A DNA stretch of 64,000 nucleotides from Neobacillus drentensis (GCF_021560175.1 NZ_CP091110.1:543501-607500); one strand, 5' to 3'. Counted from the first letter of the stretch, positions 46,565 to 56,719 are shown. The notes: generated by a model not told the origin, from the sequence alone. A program made the numbers and translations.

Positions 46565-48760
46565 ATGCCGATTGAATGGAATGAAGATGAGCAGCTATTT
46601 CATTTGTATAATGGCAAAATCAGTTACATGGTTCAACTTGTCCATGGAAAATATTTAGCGCATGTATATTGGGGGAGTAGGGTACAAATACTTCAGCCCT
46701 CAGCGATCCTTCCATTTAAAGGAAGAGCCTTTTCACCAATGACTGAACCGGCTGACCCCCGTTTTTCACTTGATACTCTGCCACAGGAATATCCTGCCTT
46801 TGGAAATGGCGACTTCCGAACGCCGGCCTATCAGCTTCGTGCTCCTGACGGGTCAACGGTTACTGAATTTGTATATGATTCCTATGAAATTCTTAAAGGA
46901 AAGCCTCGCTTGAATGGATTGCCAATGGCCTATGTGGAAGAGGAGGAGGAGGCAGACACGCTGGTGATCACATTGGTAGATTCCACGCTTGGTGTTGGAC
47001 TAAACTTGCACTATACAATTTACCGTGATTTTGAAGTGATAACGAGATCGGTCTCCTTTGAAAACTTAGGCAGCCGTGAGGTGAAGATAGAGAAATGTAT
47101 GAGCATGTCTGTTGATTTCCATGACTCGAATTGGGACTGGCTTCATCTTCAGGGAACGTGGGCAAGAGAACGGCAGATAGAACGCCGCCCGATGACCCAC
47201 GGTGTTCAATCCATTTCTTCCACAAGGGGTGCGAGCAGTCATCAACAGAATCCTTTTCTGGCGTTATTATCAAAAGATGCCACGGAAGACCATGGCAAGG
47301 TATATGGAATGAGTCTGGTCTATAGCGGGAATTTTCAGGCTTCCATTGAGGTCGATCCCTATGAGATCACCCGAATCAGCATGGGAATTAATCCATTTAA
47401 TTTTTCTTGGGTCCTAACGCCAGGTGAAATTTTTCAAACACCAGAGGTGATGATGGTCTATTCCTCAGAGGGTTTGGGCGGAATGTCGAGAACTTTTCAT
47501 AAAATCATTCGGAGCCGGATTTGCCGGGGGGTTTATCGGGACAGGGCACGGCCTATCCTCATTAATAATTGGGAGGCTACCTACTTTCAATTCACTGAAA
47601 AAAAATTAAAGGAAATTGCTGATGCTGCAAAGGGACTTGGCATTGAGCTGTTTGTTTTAGATGATGGCTGGTTTGGCCGGCGTGATAATGCGAAGAGTTC
47701 ACTCGGTGATTGGGAGGTTAATCGAAAAAAACTGCCCAATGGATTAAACGGATTAGCCCGTTATCTCAATGGGAAAGGGATGCAATTCGGATTGTGGGTC
47801 GAGCCGGAAATGGTTTCGCCAGATAGTGATTTGTACCGCAGGCATCCGGACTGGTGTCTGCATGCACCGGGGAGGAATCGAACTCTTTCGAGAAATCAGC
47901 TTGTTCTAGATTTAAGCCAGAATGATGTACGCGAATGGCTGATTGAAACGCTCACGACACTTTTTCAAAGTGCCCCGATTTCCTACGTAAAATGGGACAT
48001 GAACCGAAATATGACAGAAGTGGGGTCAGCCGCATTGCCCTCGGAAAGGCAGAAGGAAACGGCCCATCGCTATATGCTCGGGTTGTATCGGATAATAGAG
48101 GAATTAACGTCACGATTTCCAGAGATTTTGTTTGAAAGCTGTTCGGGCGGGGGCGGCCGCTTTGACCTAGGGATGCTTTATTACATGCCTCAAACCTGGA
48201 CGAGTGATGATACGGATGCCGTCGAAAGGCTGAAAATTCAATATGGAACAAGTATCGTTTATCCAGCCATCACGATGGGTGCCCATGTATCAGATGTCCC
48301 GAATCATCAGGTTGGCAGGGTGACGCCATTAAGGATGAGATGTCATGTCGCCATGGCCGCCAATCTTGGGCTTGAATTAAATGTTGATAAACTTAGCAGG
48401 GAAGATCGAGAGTTAGTTAAGAAGGAGATCCAACTTTATCATCAAATAAAAGATATTGTCCTTTTTGGTGATTTGTATCGGCTGTGGAGTCCTTTTGAGG
48501 GGATGGATACCGCTTGGATGTATGTAGGAAACGGTCAAAAGCAAGCTGTGGTGTTTTATTATAAAACGCTGGCAACGCCAAATCCACCTTTTTTACGCTT
48601 GAGATTACAGGGGCTGAATCCACAGCTTAAATACAAAATAAATAACGGGGACAGAGTTTTCTATGGGGATGAACTGCTGAAGATTGGGTTTACCTTACCG
48701 TTGATAAAGGAAGACTTTTTCTCTGAAATTTATTGTTTAACGAGCTGTGAACGGAAATAA
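46565..48760 (+). CDS. GH36 alpha-galactosidase
   Basis: A 731-residue cytoplasmic alpha-galactosidase, no signal peptide. Length and residue numbering match the Geobacillus AgaA/AgaB type (about 729 residues): nucleophile Asp478 in YVKWDMNR and acid/base Asp548 in TWTSDDTDAVERL, plus FVLDDGWFG and FGLWVEPEMVSPDSDLYR. An N-terminal beta-supersandwich (1-330), TIM barrel (330-640) and C-terminal beta domain are expected. It releases galactose from raffinose, melibiose or galactomannan oligosaccharides. It stands alone, about 38 kb from the gal genes, without its own transporter nearby, so uptake must come from elsewhere (possibly MglBAC or another ABC system). Confidence 0.94.
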   Translation: MPIEWNEDEQLFHLYNGKISYMVQLVHGKYLAHVYWGSRVQILQPSAILPFKGRAFSPMTEPADPRFSLDTLPQEYPAFGNGDFRTPAYQLRAPDGSTVTEFVYDSYEILKGKPRLNGLPMAYVEEEEEADTLVITLVDSTLGVGLNLHYTIYRDFEVITRSVSFENLGSREVKIEKCMSMSVDFHDSNWDWLHLQGTWARERQIERRPMTHGVQSISSTRGASSHQQNPFLALLSKDATEDHGKVYGMSLVYSGNFQASIEVDPYEITRISMGINPFNFSWVLTPGEIFQTPEVMMVYSSEGLGGMSRTFHKIIRSRICRGVYRDRARPILINNWEATYFQFTEKKLKEIADAAKGLGIELFVLDDGWFGRRDNAKSSLGDWEVNRKKLPNGLNGLARYLNGKGMQFGLWVEPEMVSPDSDLYRRHPDWCLHAPGRNRTLSRNQLVLDLSQNDVREWLIETLTTLFQSAPISYVKWDMNRNMTEVGSAALPSERQKETAHRYMLGLYRIIEELTSRFPEILFESCSGGGGRFDLGMLYYMPQTWTSDDTDAVERLKIQYGTSIVYPAITMGAHVSDVPNHQVGRVTPLRMRCHVAMAANLGLELNVDKLSREDRELVKKEIQLYHQIKDIVLFGDLYRLWSPFEGMDTAWMYVGNGQKQAVVFYYKTLATPNPPFLRLRLQGLNPQLKYKINNGDRVFYGDELLKIGFTLPLIKEDFFSEIYCLTSCERK

Positions 48761-48861
48761 AAGAGTGAATATTTTTAATATTACCTATAAATTAACTTCT
48801 TTGAGGATTAAAATGGTGATAAAGATAGATTACTAGCTTCAATGTGATGGAGGAGAACAAA

Positions 48862-50223
48862 ATGAATCTTTATGATGAATTGCTAGCGATGCTCGGGGAT
48901 AGTGAGCGGGTTTCAATCAATGAAACCCTTTTAGAACAGCATAGTAAAGGGGAGGCATACCATCCGCCATTCAGCCCGGATGCCGTCGTGTTTCCTAAGA
49001 CAAAAGAGGAGGTAAGCCGGATTGTTCAATTCGCGGGTGAACATTCTATTCCCCTTGTTCCCTACGGGGCGGGGACAAGCTTGGAAGGGCAAATTATTCC
49101 GGTTCAGGGGGGCATCAGTCTTAATTTCAGTCTAATGAATCAAATCGTCTCGATCCGGCCTGATGACTTCCAGGTCAGCGTCCAGCCAGGGGTGACTAGA
49201 AATCAGCTCAATCAAGTCTTGAAAAAGCATGGGCTGTTTTTTCCAACGGATCCAGGGGCAGATGCATCGATTGGCGGAATGGCTGCGACGAATGCAAGTG
49301 GTACCAACAGCGTAAAATACGGGGTGATGCGTGATCAAGTCCTCGGGTTAGAGGTGGTTTTAGCCGATGGGTCAATCATTCGAACAGGTGGACATTCTTT
49401 TAAATCTTCAGCAGGCTACAATTTAACAGGCTTGTTTGTCGGATCAGAAGGGACACTGGGTATTTTTACAGAGTTAACGTTAAAGCTTCGCGGGATTCCA
49501 GAGGCCATATCTGCTGTGAAAGCCACGTTCCCTTCGATTGAAGCTGCAGGAAATGCGGCTGCCATTCTTTTAAAAGCAGGTCTTGCGATTGGGAGAATCG
49601 AGCTGGTTGACGAAAAAACGATTCGAGCAGTAAATCATTTTAAAAGTACTGAATTCAGGGAAGAACCAACCCTTTTCTTAGAGTTCAGCGGCAATGAACC
49701 GGAAGTTACATATAGCGTAGAAGTCATGCAAGAGATTCTAAAGGATGAGCAATGTGTTTCTTTTGAATTTGAGAATGACTCGTTAAGAAGGGCCCAATTA
49801 TGGGAGGCAAGGCATCATGCGGCCTTTGCTATACAGGCCGCTAATCCTGGCAAAGTCTTAATGTTTACCGATGTCTGCGTTCCGTTATCGGAACTCGCTG
49901 GGGCCTTAAAGCAGACGAGGGGTGTCATTGAGAAATTTGGCTTAGAGGGGGCTGTTTTGGGTCATGTCGGTGATGGGAACTACCATGCCTGCCTGCCGAT
50001 TGACCCGAACAGCGAAGAAGAACTGGAAGTGGTCGAAGGAGTTCATCATCAGATTGTCTCCTATGCCTTATCCAAAGGGGGAACCTGCACCGGGGAACAC
50101 GGCATCGGACTCGGCAAAAAAGCGTTCTTGCAGGAAGAACACGGAGACCTAATCCCCATCATGAAAACAATCAAAAACAACCTCGACCCCAAAAACATCC
50201 TAAACCCAGGGAAAATATTCTAA
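48862..50223 (+). CDS. glcD: FAD-binding glycolate/D-lactate oxidase subunit (GlcD type)
   Basis: 453 residues from the ATG at 48862; the upstream ATG at 48847 overlaps the GGAGG ribosome binding site and is therefore unlikely. The N-terminal PCMH-type FAD domain shows VPYGAGTSLEGQIIPVQGGIS, DPGADASIGGMAATNASGTNSVKYG and SSAGYNLTGLFVGSEGTLGIFTE. The C-terminal cap ends HVGDGNYHACLPIDP, GGTCTGEHGIGLGKK, LDPKNILNPGK. The enzyme oxidises glycolate or D-lactate in the cytoplasm or at the membrane. The partner GlcE/GlcF subunits are absent, so it may be a stand-alone D-lactate dehydrogenase of the YsfC/VanA-like group. Confidence 0.9.
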   Translation: MNLYDELLAMLGDSERVSINETLLEQHSKGEAYHPPFSPDAVVFPKTKEEVSRIVQFAGEHSIPLVPYGAGTSLEGQIIPVQGGISLNFSLMNQIVSIRPDDFQVSVQPGVTRNQLNQVLKKHGLFFPTDPGADASIGGMAATNASGTNSVKYGVMRDQVLGLEVVLADGSIIRTGGHSFKSSAGYNLTGLFVGSEGTLGIFTELTLKLRGIPEAISAVKATFPSIEAAGNAAAILLKAGLAIGRIELVDEKTIRAVNHFKSTEFREEPTLFLEFSGNEPEVTYSVEVMQEILKDEQCVSFEFENDSLRRAQLWEARHHAAFAIQAANPGKVLMFTDVCVPLSELAGALKQTRGVIEKFGLEGAVLGHVGDGNYHACLPIDPNSEEELEVVEGVHHQIVSYALSKGGTCTGEHGIGLGKKAFLQEEHGDLIPIMKTIKNNLDPKNILNPGKIF

Positions 50224-50238
50224 AGGGTGACGGTGACA

Positions 50239-50298
50239 GTGACAGGCACCGATAAATAGTTAAACAAGGTGGTAGGGATGCAAACGGTGACAGGCACC
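50239..50298. repeat. two direct GGTGACAGGCACC repeats
   Basis: GTGACAGGCACC at 50239-50250 and GGTGACAGGCACC at 50286-50298, same orientation. They follow glcD and precede a hairpin (50323-50362). Confidence 0.75.
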
Positions 50299-50322
50299 AA
50301 TAAGTAGATTCACACAATAACA

Positions 50323-50366
50323 GGATTGGTAATGGTGAAAAGGCATCATCATTACCAACCCTTTGT
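50323..50366. terminator. hairpin terminator between glcD and the aldo/keto reductase
   Basis: ATTGGTAATG and CATTACCAA arms, with additional pairing near the loop, followed by CCCTTTG. It serves convergent genes; the U-run is weak. Confidence 0.55.
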
Positions 50367-50371
50367 ATTGT

Positions 50372-51214
50372 TTAGAAATCGAAGTTGTCTGGGTCTGGAC
50401 CGACGCGATGATTTTGGTTTAAACCATCAATTTGTTCCATTTCTGCTTTCGTTAGTTCGAAGTCAAATATGGACGAATTCTCGACAATTCGATGTTCTTT
50501 TGTTGATTTTGGAATCGTGATAACCTCGTTTTGGAGATCCCAACGCAAGATCACTTGGGCGGCAGATTTGTTATATTTTTCTGCAATTGCCTGGATCATG
50601 GGCTGGTCTAGTAACTGTCCTTGCATTAATGGTGACCAGGCCTCCAATTGAATCCCATGTTTCTGGCAATAAGCTTGAATTTCTTTTTGTGTTAACCGTG
50701 GATGGTATTCCACCTGATTGATCATTGGCTTAATCTCGGCATCTTTCATTAAATCTTCAAGATGGTGAACATGGAAATTACTTACACCAATCGCCTTTAC
50801 TCTGCCTTCTTTATAAAGAGTTTCCAAGGCCCGCCATGCATCTTTAAATTTTCCGGCAACTGGCCAGTGAATTAAATATAAATCTAAATAGTCTAACCCC
50901 AATTTCTTTAAACTTGTTTCATAGGCAGCTAGAGTTGATTCGTAGCCTAAGTCACTATTCCAAACTTTCGATGTGACAAAAAGTTCTTCTCTTGAAATAC
51001 CCGCCTCTTCAAGTCCTTCACGGATTGCCTGCCCTACTCCTTCTTCGTTTCCGTAAATAGCAGCCGTATCAATACTGCGGTATCCATGCTTAATGGCAAA
51101 TTTAACGGCATTAACAAGTTCAGGTCCTTCTTCTACTTTAAATACTCCAAGCCCAAACCAAGGCATTTTTACTCCATTGCTAAGTGTGGTTGTATCTTGT
51201 AAGTTAGTAATCAT
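50372..51214 (-). CDS. aldo/keto reductase (glyoxal/methylglyoxal reductase, YvgN-like)
   Basis: 280 residues from the second ATG (51214). The first ATG (51223) directly abuts GGAGG and is therefore unlikely. The catalytic tetrad is recognisable: Asp in SIDTAAIY, Tyr in the same stretch, Lys in VTSKVWN and His in LYLIHWP. Cofactor-binding segments IPKSTKEHRI and AWSPLMQGQLLD match B. subtilis YvgN closely. It probably detoxifies methylglyoxal or glyoxal with NADPH in the cytoplasm. It is the last gene on the minus strand, separated from the MFS gene by about 100 bases, so a separate promoter is likely. Confidence 0.92.
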   Translation of the reverse strand: MITNLQDTTTLSNGVKMPWFGLGVFKVEEGPELVNAVKFAIKHGYRSIDTAAIYGNEEGVGQAIREGLEEAGISREELFVTSKVWNSDLGYESTLAAYETSLKKLGLDYLDLYLIHWPVAGKFKDAWRALETLYKEGRVKAIGVSNFHVHHLEDLMKDAEIKPMINQVEYHPRLTQKEIQAYCQKHGIQLEAWSPLMQGQLLDQPMIQAIAEKYNKSAAQVILRWDLQNEVITIPKSTKEHRIVENSSIFDFELTKAEMEQIDGLNQNHRVGPDPDNFDF

Positions 51215-51317
51215 CCTATTCATCCTCCAAATTAATTTTTTATATGAGGAAGGGGCGCTGTACCAGCTATCACCCCAATCCTATCGTCAAAATAGATTCA
51301 AAAACTATTAGTTGCAG

Positions 51318-52532
51318 CTAAATTACTTTTAAAGCCTTATTACCCGGTTCCTCACGGTCTTTCTTTTCAAGGCCTCGGCTCCAGCCCGTAAGAATGACCG
51401 CACCTAAGACCATTAATGCTCCAATCCAAGAGGTGTGAATTAATCCAATGGAGTCGGTAATAACACCGCCAAAGAAGGACCCCATGGCAATTCCAGCGTT
51501 AAAGGCAGCAATATTAATTGCCGATGCAACATCAACTGCAGTCGGCACAAACCGTTCTGCTAACATAACCACGTAAACTTGTAATCCAGGCACATTCATA
51601 AAAGCCAATAAGCCCATGAAGAAAATCGTAATTAAACCTGCAATCTTAAAAGGTGCCGTAAATAGTAAAATAAATAAGACAACAGCCTGGACAATAAACA
51701 TATAAAATAACGCCTTAATGGGATTTTGGTTAGACAGCTTGCCGCCAACCATATTTCCGATGGCAATAGCGACCCCATAAACAAGCAAAATCACAGCAAC
51801 AGTACTTTCCTTAAAGCCTGTTATCTCTTGCAAAATAGGCGATAGGTACGTAAAGACTACAAAAGTTCCGCCATATCCTAATGCAGTTATACTAAATAGC
51901 AGTAAAAGCCGACCGTTGGTTATCACTTTGAATTGGTCGCGGAACGTTGTTTGGACCGCTTTTCGTAAATCAGACGGAACAAGGATACTGTTGGCAAAGA
52001 AGGCAATTACGCCGACTGCGACGATAATAACAAACGCCATTCTCCAGCCGAATTGCTGGCCAATGAAGGTTCCAAATGGGACACCAGTAACGGTTGCCAC
52101 CGTAAGGCCTGAAAACATAATCGATATTGCACTAGCTCTTCGATTCTCCGGGACCAAATCTGCAGCGATGGTGGAACCAATCGACATAAAGACACCATGT
52201 GAAAAGGCCGATATCACTCGGGCAGCCAATAAAATCCCAATGTTTGTTGCGCTTGCTGCCAACCCATTGCCGATAATAAAAACAACCATGATCCAAAGTA
52301 ACAAGGATTTACGTGACATCCTTGAAGTGAGCGATGTAAGGATAGGAGCCCCGAACATTACTCCTAAGGCATATAAAGAAACAGTTAAGCCGGCAGTTGT
52401 AACGGATATTTGTAAATCTTTTGCTATGAGCGGCAGAAGGCCTACACTGATAAACTCCGTTGTACCAATGGCAAAGGCACTTACCGCTAATGCTAATAGA
52501 GCGAATGTACTTCTTTTTTTCTCTAACGTCAT
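51318..52532 (-). CDS. MFS efflux transporter (AraJ/YdhP-like)
   Basis: 404 residues from ATG 52532 (RBS AGGAGGAG 8 bases upstream; the longer frame to 52586 lacks one). Twelve hydrophobic helices can be drawn. The start FALLALAVSAFAIGTTEFISVGLLPLIAKDL and the loop RMSRKSLLLW are typical of the sugar-efflux/multidrug subgroup AraJ, YdhP and YbcL. It is divergent from a HxlR regulator, a frequent pairing for efflux pumps induced by aldehydes or drugs. The substrate is unknown. Confidence 0.9.
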   Translation of the reverse strand: MTLEKKRSTFALLALAVSAFAIGTTEFISVGLLPLIAKDLQISVTTAGLTVSLYALGVMFGAPILTSLTSRMSRKSLLLWIMVVFIIGNGLAASATNIGILLAARVISAFSHGVFMSIGSTIAADLVPENRRASAISIMFSGLTVATVTGVPFGTFIGQQFGWRMAFVIIVAVGVIAFFANSILVPSDLRKAVQTTFRDQFKVITNGRLLLLFSITALGYGGTFVVFTYLSPILQEITGFKESTVAVILLVYGVAIAIGNMVGGKLSNQNPIKALFYMFIVQAVVLFILLFTAPFKIAGLITIFFMGLLAFMNVPGLQVYVVMLAERFVPTAVDVASAINIAAFNAGIAMGSFFGGVITDSIGLIHTSWIGALMVLGAVILTGWSRGLEKKDREEPGNKALKVI

Positions 52533-52666
52533 TTCTATTTCTCCTCCTAAAATGGTTTTATTGCATGAATGATTGGCTAAAAGCAAATCTATAAAAAAGA
52601 ATCAAAATGTGATATTTCAACCGGCAAATGTTATTATGGGACATAGGAGTATAAAGGAAAAGTACG

Positions 52667-52720
52667 CACTTTAAAGTGATATAGACACCAAAAAGTGCGG
52701 TAGGCACTTATTGGTGCCTA
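52667..52720. promoter_or_regulatory. two palindromes in the MFS/hxlR intergenic region, candidate HxlR operators
   Basis: CACTTTAAAGTG (52667-52678) is a perfect 12-base palindrome. TAGGCAC and GTGCCTA (52701-52707, 52714-52720) form perfect 7-base arms with a 6-base spacer. Both lie upstream of hxlR in the shared divergent promoter region. Confidence 0.55.
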
Positions 52721-52737
52721 TAAAAACGGAGGACTAG

Positions 52738-53109
52738 ATGATGAAAAAACAGAAGTACAATATATCCGTTGAGGCGACACTAGAGGTCATCGGGGGAAAG
52801 TGGAAATGCGTCATTCTTTGCCATTTAACACATGGAAAGAAACGAACAAGTGAATTAAAACGCCTGATGCCGGATATTACCCAAAAGATGTTAACGCAGC
52901 AGTTACGAGAATTAGAGGAAGACGGCGTTATCAACCGGATTGTCTATAATCAAGTACCGCCCAAGGTGGAATATGAACTTAGTGAATATGGCCAGAGCTT
53001 GGAAGGAATCTTGGATTCCCTTTGTGCCTGGGGAGCAAACCATATCACCAGAGTGCATGGTGATTTGTCAGTATTAGAAGAGAATGTGTTAAACGATCAT
53101 TTAAAGTAG
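52738..53109 (+). CDS. HxlR-family transcriptional regulator
   Basis: A 123-residue winged-helix regulator: NISVEATLEVIGGKWKCVIL at the N-terminus, then LTHGKKRTSELKRLMPDITQKMLTQQLRELEEDG and the wing VYNQVPPKVEYELSEYGQSL, all typical of HxlR/YodB-type MarR relatives. One Cys (WKCVIL) lies at the position that senses electrophiles in YodB and related proteins. RBS CGGAGGA precedes the ATG pair. It probably controls the divergent MFS gene and itself, in response to aldehydes or quinones. Confidence 0.92.
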   Translation: MMKKQKYNISVEATLEVIGGKWKCVILCHLTHGKKRTSELKRLMPDITQKMLTQQLRELEEDGVINRIVYNQVPPKVEYELSEYGQSLEGILDSLCAWGANHITRVHGDLSVLEENVLNDHLK

Positions 53110-53228
53110 GAACTTGCTTCTCCAAAGGTGAATTGAATCGTTAGAATTGGTTTACCTAAATTTTCTGTTTGACGTTTTTCAGCCCATTCTCTATTATATA
53201 GAGATGAGAATACCCGTACTTGAACGGG

Positions 53229-53266
53229 AGAGGTTCATAGCTGATACCCTCTATAAAAAACTATGG
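53229..53266 (+). ncRNA. preQ1-I riboswitch aptamer upstream of queF
   Basis: AGAGG-TTC-ATAGCTGATA-CCCTCT followed by ATAAAAAACTATGG matches the class I preQ1 aptamer: five-base P1 stem AGAGG/CCTCT, conserved C and the A-rich tail that forms the H-type pseudoknot. It is followed by a terminator hairpin (53281-53316) and queF, the usual target. Confidence 0.93.
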
Positions 53267-53280
53267 ATACATGACTTCCT

Positions 53281-53318
53281 GCCATGTCCATATCGGACGT
53301 GGCTTTTTGTTTTTTATC
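53281..53318 (+). terminator. riboswitch-controlled terminator before queF
   Basis: GCCATGTCC and GGACGTGGC arms (one G-U pair) with a 5-base loop, followed by a T-rich tract. Ligand-bound aptamer would favour this terminator and switch queF off. Confidence 0.9.
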
Positions 53319-53392
53319 CCATTAGTTAAAGGATCATTCAGCTGAAACTCTCTTATAAAGCGTGGGGACACATTTTTATAGGGGGTTTTTTT

Positions 53393-53893
53393 ATGTCTGG
53401 CCGCAGCCACGAAGAAGGATTAAAGGATTTAACACTATTAGGTAATCAAGGAACTACTTATTCATTTGAATATGCACCCGAGGTTTTGGAGGCGGTTGAT
53501 AATCTCCATCCGGAACGAGATTATTTCGTTAAATTTAATTGTCCAGAGTTTACGAGCTTGTGTCCGCTGACACGTCAGCCGGATTTTGCAACAATGTATA
53601 TTTCTTATGTTCCAGATAAAAAGATTGTGGAGAGCAAGTCGTTGAAGCTATACCTTTTCAGTTTTAGGAACCATGGAGATTTCCATGAGGACTGTGTAAA
53701 TATCATCATGAATGATCTAATTAAACTGCTTGACCCGCGCTATATTGAAGTATGGGGCAAATTTACGCCGCGTGGCGGAATTTCCATTGACCCATGGTGC
53801 AACTACGGAAAACCAGGCACCAAATACGAAGAAATGGCCACCTATCGCTTAATGAACCATGACCTCTATCCAGAAAAAGTAGATAATCGATAA
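53393..53893 (+). CDS. queF: NADPH-dependent 7-cyano-7-deazaguanine reductase
   Basis: 166 residues, the short YkvM-type QueF. It reduces preQ0 to preQ1 in queuosine biosynthesis. Catalytic Cys57 (TSLCPLT) and Asp64 ([10 protein letters not shown]) are in place, as is the QueF motif [32 protein letters not shown]. It is preceded by a preQ1-I riboswitch and stands alone, with queC, queD and queE elsewhere. Confidence 0.97.
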   Translation: MSGRSHEEGLKDLTLLGNQGTTYSFEYAPEVLEAVDNLHPERDYFVKFNCPEFTSLCPLTRQPDFATMYISYVPDKKIVESKSLKLYLFSFRNHGDFHEDCVNIIMNDLIKLLDPRYIEVWGKFTPRGGISIDPWCNYGKPGTKYEEMATYRLMNHDLYPEKVDNR

Positions 53894-53901
53894 AAAGAAA
53901 T

Positions 53902-53962
53902 GGTGACAGGCACCAATAAGTGACTTCTGACGTTGTAAATATTGCAAATGGTGACAGGCACC
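53902..53962. repeat. two direct GGTGACAGGCACC repeats after queF
   Basis: Exact 13-base units at 53902-53914 and 53950-53962 in the same orientation, 48 bases apart; compare 50239 and 50286, 47 bases apart in the same arrangement. Confidence 0.75.
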
Positions 53963-53967
53963 ACAAA

Positions 53968-54003
53968 CAAAGCAGCCGTGGAACACGGCTGCTTTGTTTT
54001 AAA
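53968..54003. terminator. bidirectional terminator between queF and bceB
   Basis: AACAAAGCAGCCGTG and CACGGCTGCTTTGTT arms around GAA, with a T-run on the plus strand. Confidence 0.93.
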
Positions 54004-54021
54004 TTATTTCCGCACTTCTTT

Positions 54022-55968
54022 TTATAATGCGGCTTTAATGACTTTTTTGTAATAAAGTACGGATAGAAAACCGAAGATGGAGTAGAGGCTGGTATAAAGG
54101 ACCATCACTAGAATCATGGGGGTCCAAACTTCGCTACCGAAAAGAAACCAGCCGGATTGGACGGCAAAATAACTATGCAGCAGTCCAACCACTAACGGAA
54201 TTCCAAAGTTAAATAGCTGCTTAGCTTGAATTCCCTTCAATAAATCTCCTTCTGTGAAACCAAGCTTCCGCAGGATCGTATAATGCGGCTTTTCCTCTTC
54301 ACTCTCACCCATCTGTTTAAAATACAGAATACAGCCTGACGTGATCAGAAACGTTAATCCTAAAAAGCCAACAATAAACATAATCAATCCCATATTTTTT
54401 TTCTGAGTATTACTGATCTCCAAACGAGACGAATAAAGGTCATTCTCGTTTAAGGATAAATCTTGATAGACTTGATTGGCTTTTTGGAGCTGACTCTCAT
54501 CCTTCAACGTAAACCCAACAAAAAGAGAAGTCTTCTTTTGAATTGAAGGATTTAGATCCTTTTTCAATCGTTCAAATACAGATTCGTCTACAATCGCAAT
54601 CGGCTGACCGCCGTTTGTAAAATATCCGGAAATCACAAAATCCTTCTTTAAACCTAAGTAGCGAAGCGGAATCGTTTCCGTTTGCCCCTTTAATTCGATC
54701 CGGCCGCTATCTTTTAAACTCATAAACTTCTGGAGCAAATCATTATAACCGGTAAAAATAGTCTCACCCGTGGCCACATCGATATTTTTCAAAGCCCGTT
54801 CACTTATCATCGGAAGGGGCAGCTCACTAGGGTCCACCATCATTCCTTCAAGGTTAGTATCCATTATGTTCTCAAGATTAGCGGACACTTGGAGTACTTC
54901 AATCCTTTTTTCATCAAAACCGATTTCCTTCGCGGCCAACGCCTCTTTAAATTTAGCAGCATCTTCTGCATTGGTTATGGCGAAATCACCCGCTGTATCG
55001 TTTTCAGCCATCTTTTCGGCAGAAAAATAGGAGATATAACTCAACGACAATAGCCCAATCGCAAGAGCGGATATTGTTGTGATAACCGTTAGTAACAGGG
55101 CATTTGATTTCATCCGAAACATAATTGATGACAAGGATAATACCTGATTAATGGTTAAATAGCCATCCTTCTTTTTTCGAGCGATATTAAAAATAAAACT
55201 AACCGACCCTTTATAAAACAGGTAAGTGCCGATAATGACGCTAGCCAAAATATAAATCATCGCCAAAAATAATTCTGTCATCGTGGTATAATCGCCAGTA
55301 AATAGCTTGGATGAAATATAGTAGCCGGAAATAATCGCAAGCAATCCGAAAATCCCCATGAGAATTTCCCAAATAGACATTTTTTTCACTTTTTCTTCCG
55401 TAGAGGAAACAACCCGAAAGAGAGATAGAATGCTCTGTCTCTTAATAAAAAGATAATTCATCAGCATAATTAGGAGATAGATGACACTGAATACAATGAT
55501 ACTCTGGACCAACGCTTGCGACGAAAAATGCAAGCGGGCAATTGCATTCACCTTGGTAATTTTAAATAAAATCATAATAATTAACCGAGATATAGAAAAA
55601 CCGATAAAGATCCCAGCCACCATTGAACCAAAATAGAGAATAAAGTTCTCGGCGCTTAGGAGGTTAAAAATCCGAGTTTTTGTCATCCCAATCAATTGAA
55701 ATAATCCGATTTCTTTGCTTCGCCTCTTAATAAAAATGTTATTGGCATACAGTAAAAAGATCGAGACAATGACTACCAAGAGAATACTGGCTGTCCGGAT
55801 GGCGGCCGCCCCTTTAATGGAATCCTTTGTTTCATCCATGGCCGGGTCATATTGCAGCGTGACAAATGAAAAATAAAGGGCAACGCTAAAGATGAGTGCA
55901 AACACATAAAGATAGTAGTTTTTTAGATTTTTTTTCAAGTTTCGAAAGATAAGCTGATTAACGCTCAT
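54022..55968 (-). CDS. bceB: BceB-type ABC transporter permease
   Basis: 648 residues, FtsX/BceB family: ten membrane helices (1 TM, then 3, then a loop, etc.) with a long extracellular domain between helices VII and VIII (about 310-525) that senses the peptide antibiotic. N-terminus [21 protein letters not shown] is typical. Start is ATG 55968, 11 bases inside the end of bceA, with GGCGGTG upstream; an ATG at 55977 is less likely. In Bacillus BceAB both exports or frees the target from bacitracin-like peptides and signals to BceS. Confidence 0.94.
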   Translation of the reverse strand: MSVNQLIFRNLKKNLKNYYLYVFALIFSVALYFSFVTLQYDPAMDETKDSIKGAAAIRTASILLVVIVSIFLLYANNIFIKRRSKEIGLFQLIGMTKTRIFNLLSAENFILYFGSMVAGIFIGFSISRLIIMILFKITKVNAIARLHFSSQALVQSIIVFSVIYLLIMLMNYLFIKRQSILSLFRVVSSTEEKVKKMSIWEILMGIFGLLAIISGYYISSKLFTGDYTTMTELFLAMIYILASVIIGTYLFYKGSVSFIFNIARKKKDGYLTINQVLSLSSIMFRMKSNALLLTVITTISALAIGLLSLSYISYFSAEKMAENDTAGDFAITNAEDAAKFKEALAAKEIGFDEKRIEVLQVSANLENIMDTNLEGMMVDPSELPLPMISERALKNIDVATGETIFTGYNDLLQKFMSLKDSGRIELKGQTETIPLRYLGLKKDFVISGYFTNGGQPIAIVDESVFERLKKDLNPSIQKKTSLFVGFTLKDESQLQKANQVYQDLSLNENDLYSSRLEISNTQKKNMGLIMFIVGFLGLTFLITSGCILYFKQMGESEEEKPHYTILRKLGFTEGDLLKGIQAKQLFNFGIPLVVGLLHSYFAVQSGWFLFGSEVWTPMILVMVLYTSLYSIFGFLSVLYYKKVIKAAL

Positions 55969-56719
55969 ATGGCACACCGCCTAGCACGCCTTGGGTTTTC
56001 ATGATATCCTTAAAAAAGTCCTGCCGGGATTGGTCCCCTTTATTTAATTGGGTATAAATCTGCCCGTCTTTTATAAAAATCACTTTGCCGCTGAAGCTGG
56101 CCGCAACGGGATCATGTGTAACCATCACAATCGTGGCCGTCCGGTTTTGATTTAATTCACTAAGTTTGTTTAACAGATCAGATGCAGATTTCGAGTCGAG
56201 CGCTCCTGTTGGCTCATCCGCGAAAATAATGCTTGGTTCGTGGATGAATGCACGGGCCGCCGACGTTCGCTGTTTTTGTCCGCCGGAGATCTCATTTGGG
56301 TATTTATCTTTAATCTCCATGATTCCTAACTCCGTTGCAACCTGATTGAATCGCTCATCCGCCTCTCTTTTAGAAACCTTCGTTATTGATAATGGCAAAA
56401 GAATATTTTCTTTAACTGTTAACGTATCTAATAGATTATAATCTTGAAAAATAAACCCAAGGTGCTGCTTGCGGAACTCAGCAAGCTGCTTTTCCTTCAT
56501 AGCCGTCATTTCTTTACCTTCAATTGTAATCGTACCGCCGCTGACCTTATCAATTGAGGACAATACATTGAGAAGTGTGGTTTTCCCGGACCCGGAGGCC
56601 CCCATGATACTCACGAATTCCCCTTTTTCAACGTTAATATCAATCCCTTTTAAAACCTCTTGTTTATTCAGCTTATTACCATAGCTCTTATGGATTTTAT
56701 TTGCTGTTAAAATACTCAT
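55958..56719 (-). CDS. bceA: BceA-type ABC transporter ATP-binding protein
   Basis: 253 residues with Walker [10 protein letters not shown], signature [14 protein letters not shown], Walker B IIFADEP and the switch histidine in MVTHDP. RBS GGAGCGTG. It is the ATPase of the BceAB transporter, overlapping bceB by 11 bases. It is preceded by a 100-base spacer with a BceR-type palindrome at its upstream edge, so bceAB can be induced independently of bceRS. Confidence 0.95.
   Translation of the reverse strand: MSILTANKIHKSYGNKLNKQEVLKGIDINVEKGEFVSIMGASGSGKTTLLNVLSSIDKVSGGTITIEGKEMTAMKEKQLAEFRKQHLGFIFQDYNLLDTLTVKENILLPLSITKVSKREADERFNQVATELGIMEIKDKYPNEISGGQKQRTSAARAFIHEPSIIFADEPTGALDSKSASDLLNKLSELNQNRTATIVMVTHDPVAASFSGKVIFIKDGQIYTQLNKGDQSRQDFFKDIMKTQGVLGGVPYER

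Noticed and set aside
51916..52572. 218-codon plus-strand ORF
   Set aside because: Antisense to the MFS transporter gene; composition mirrors the membrane protein on the other strand.
53147..53329. 60-codon plus-strand ORF
   Set aside because: Overlaps the preQ1 riboswitch and its terminator, which explain the conserved sequence.
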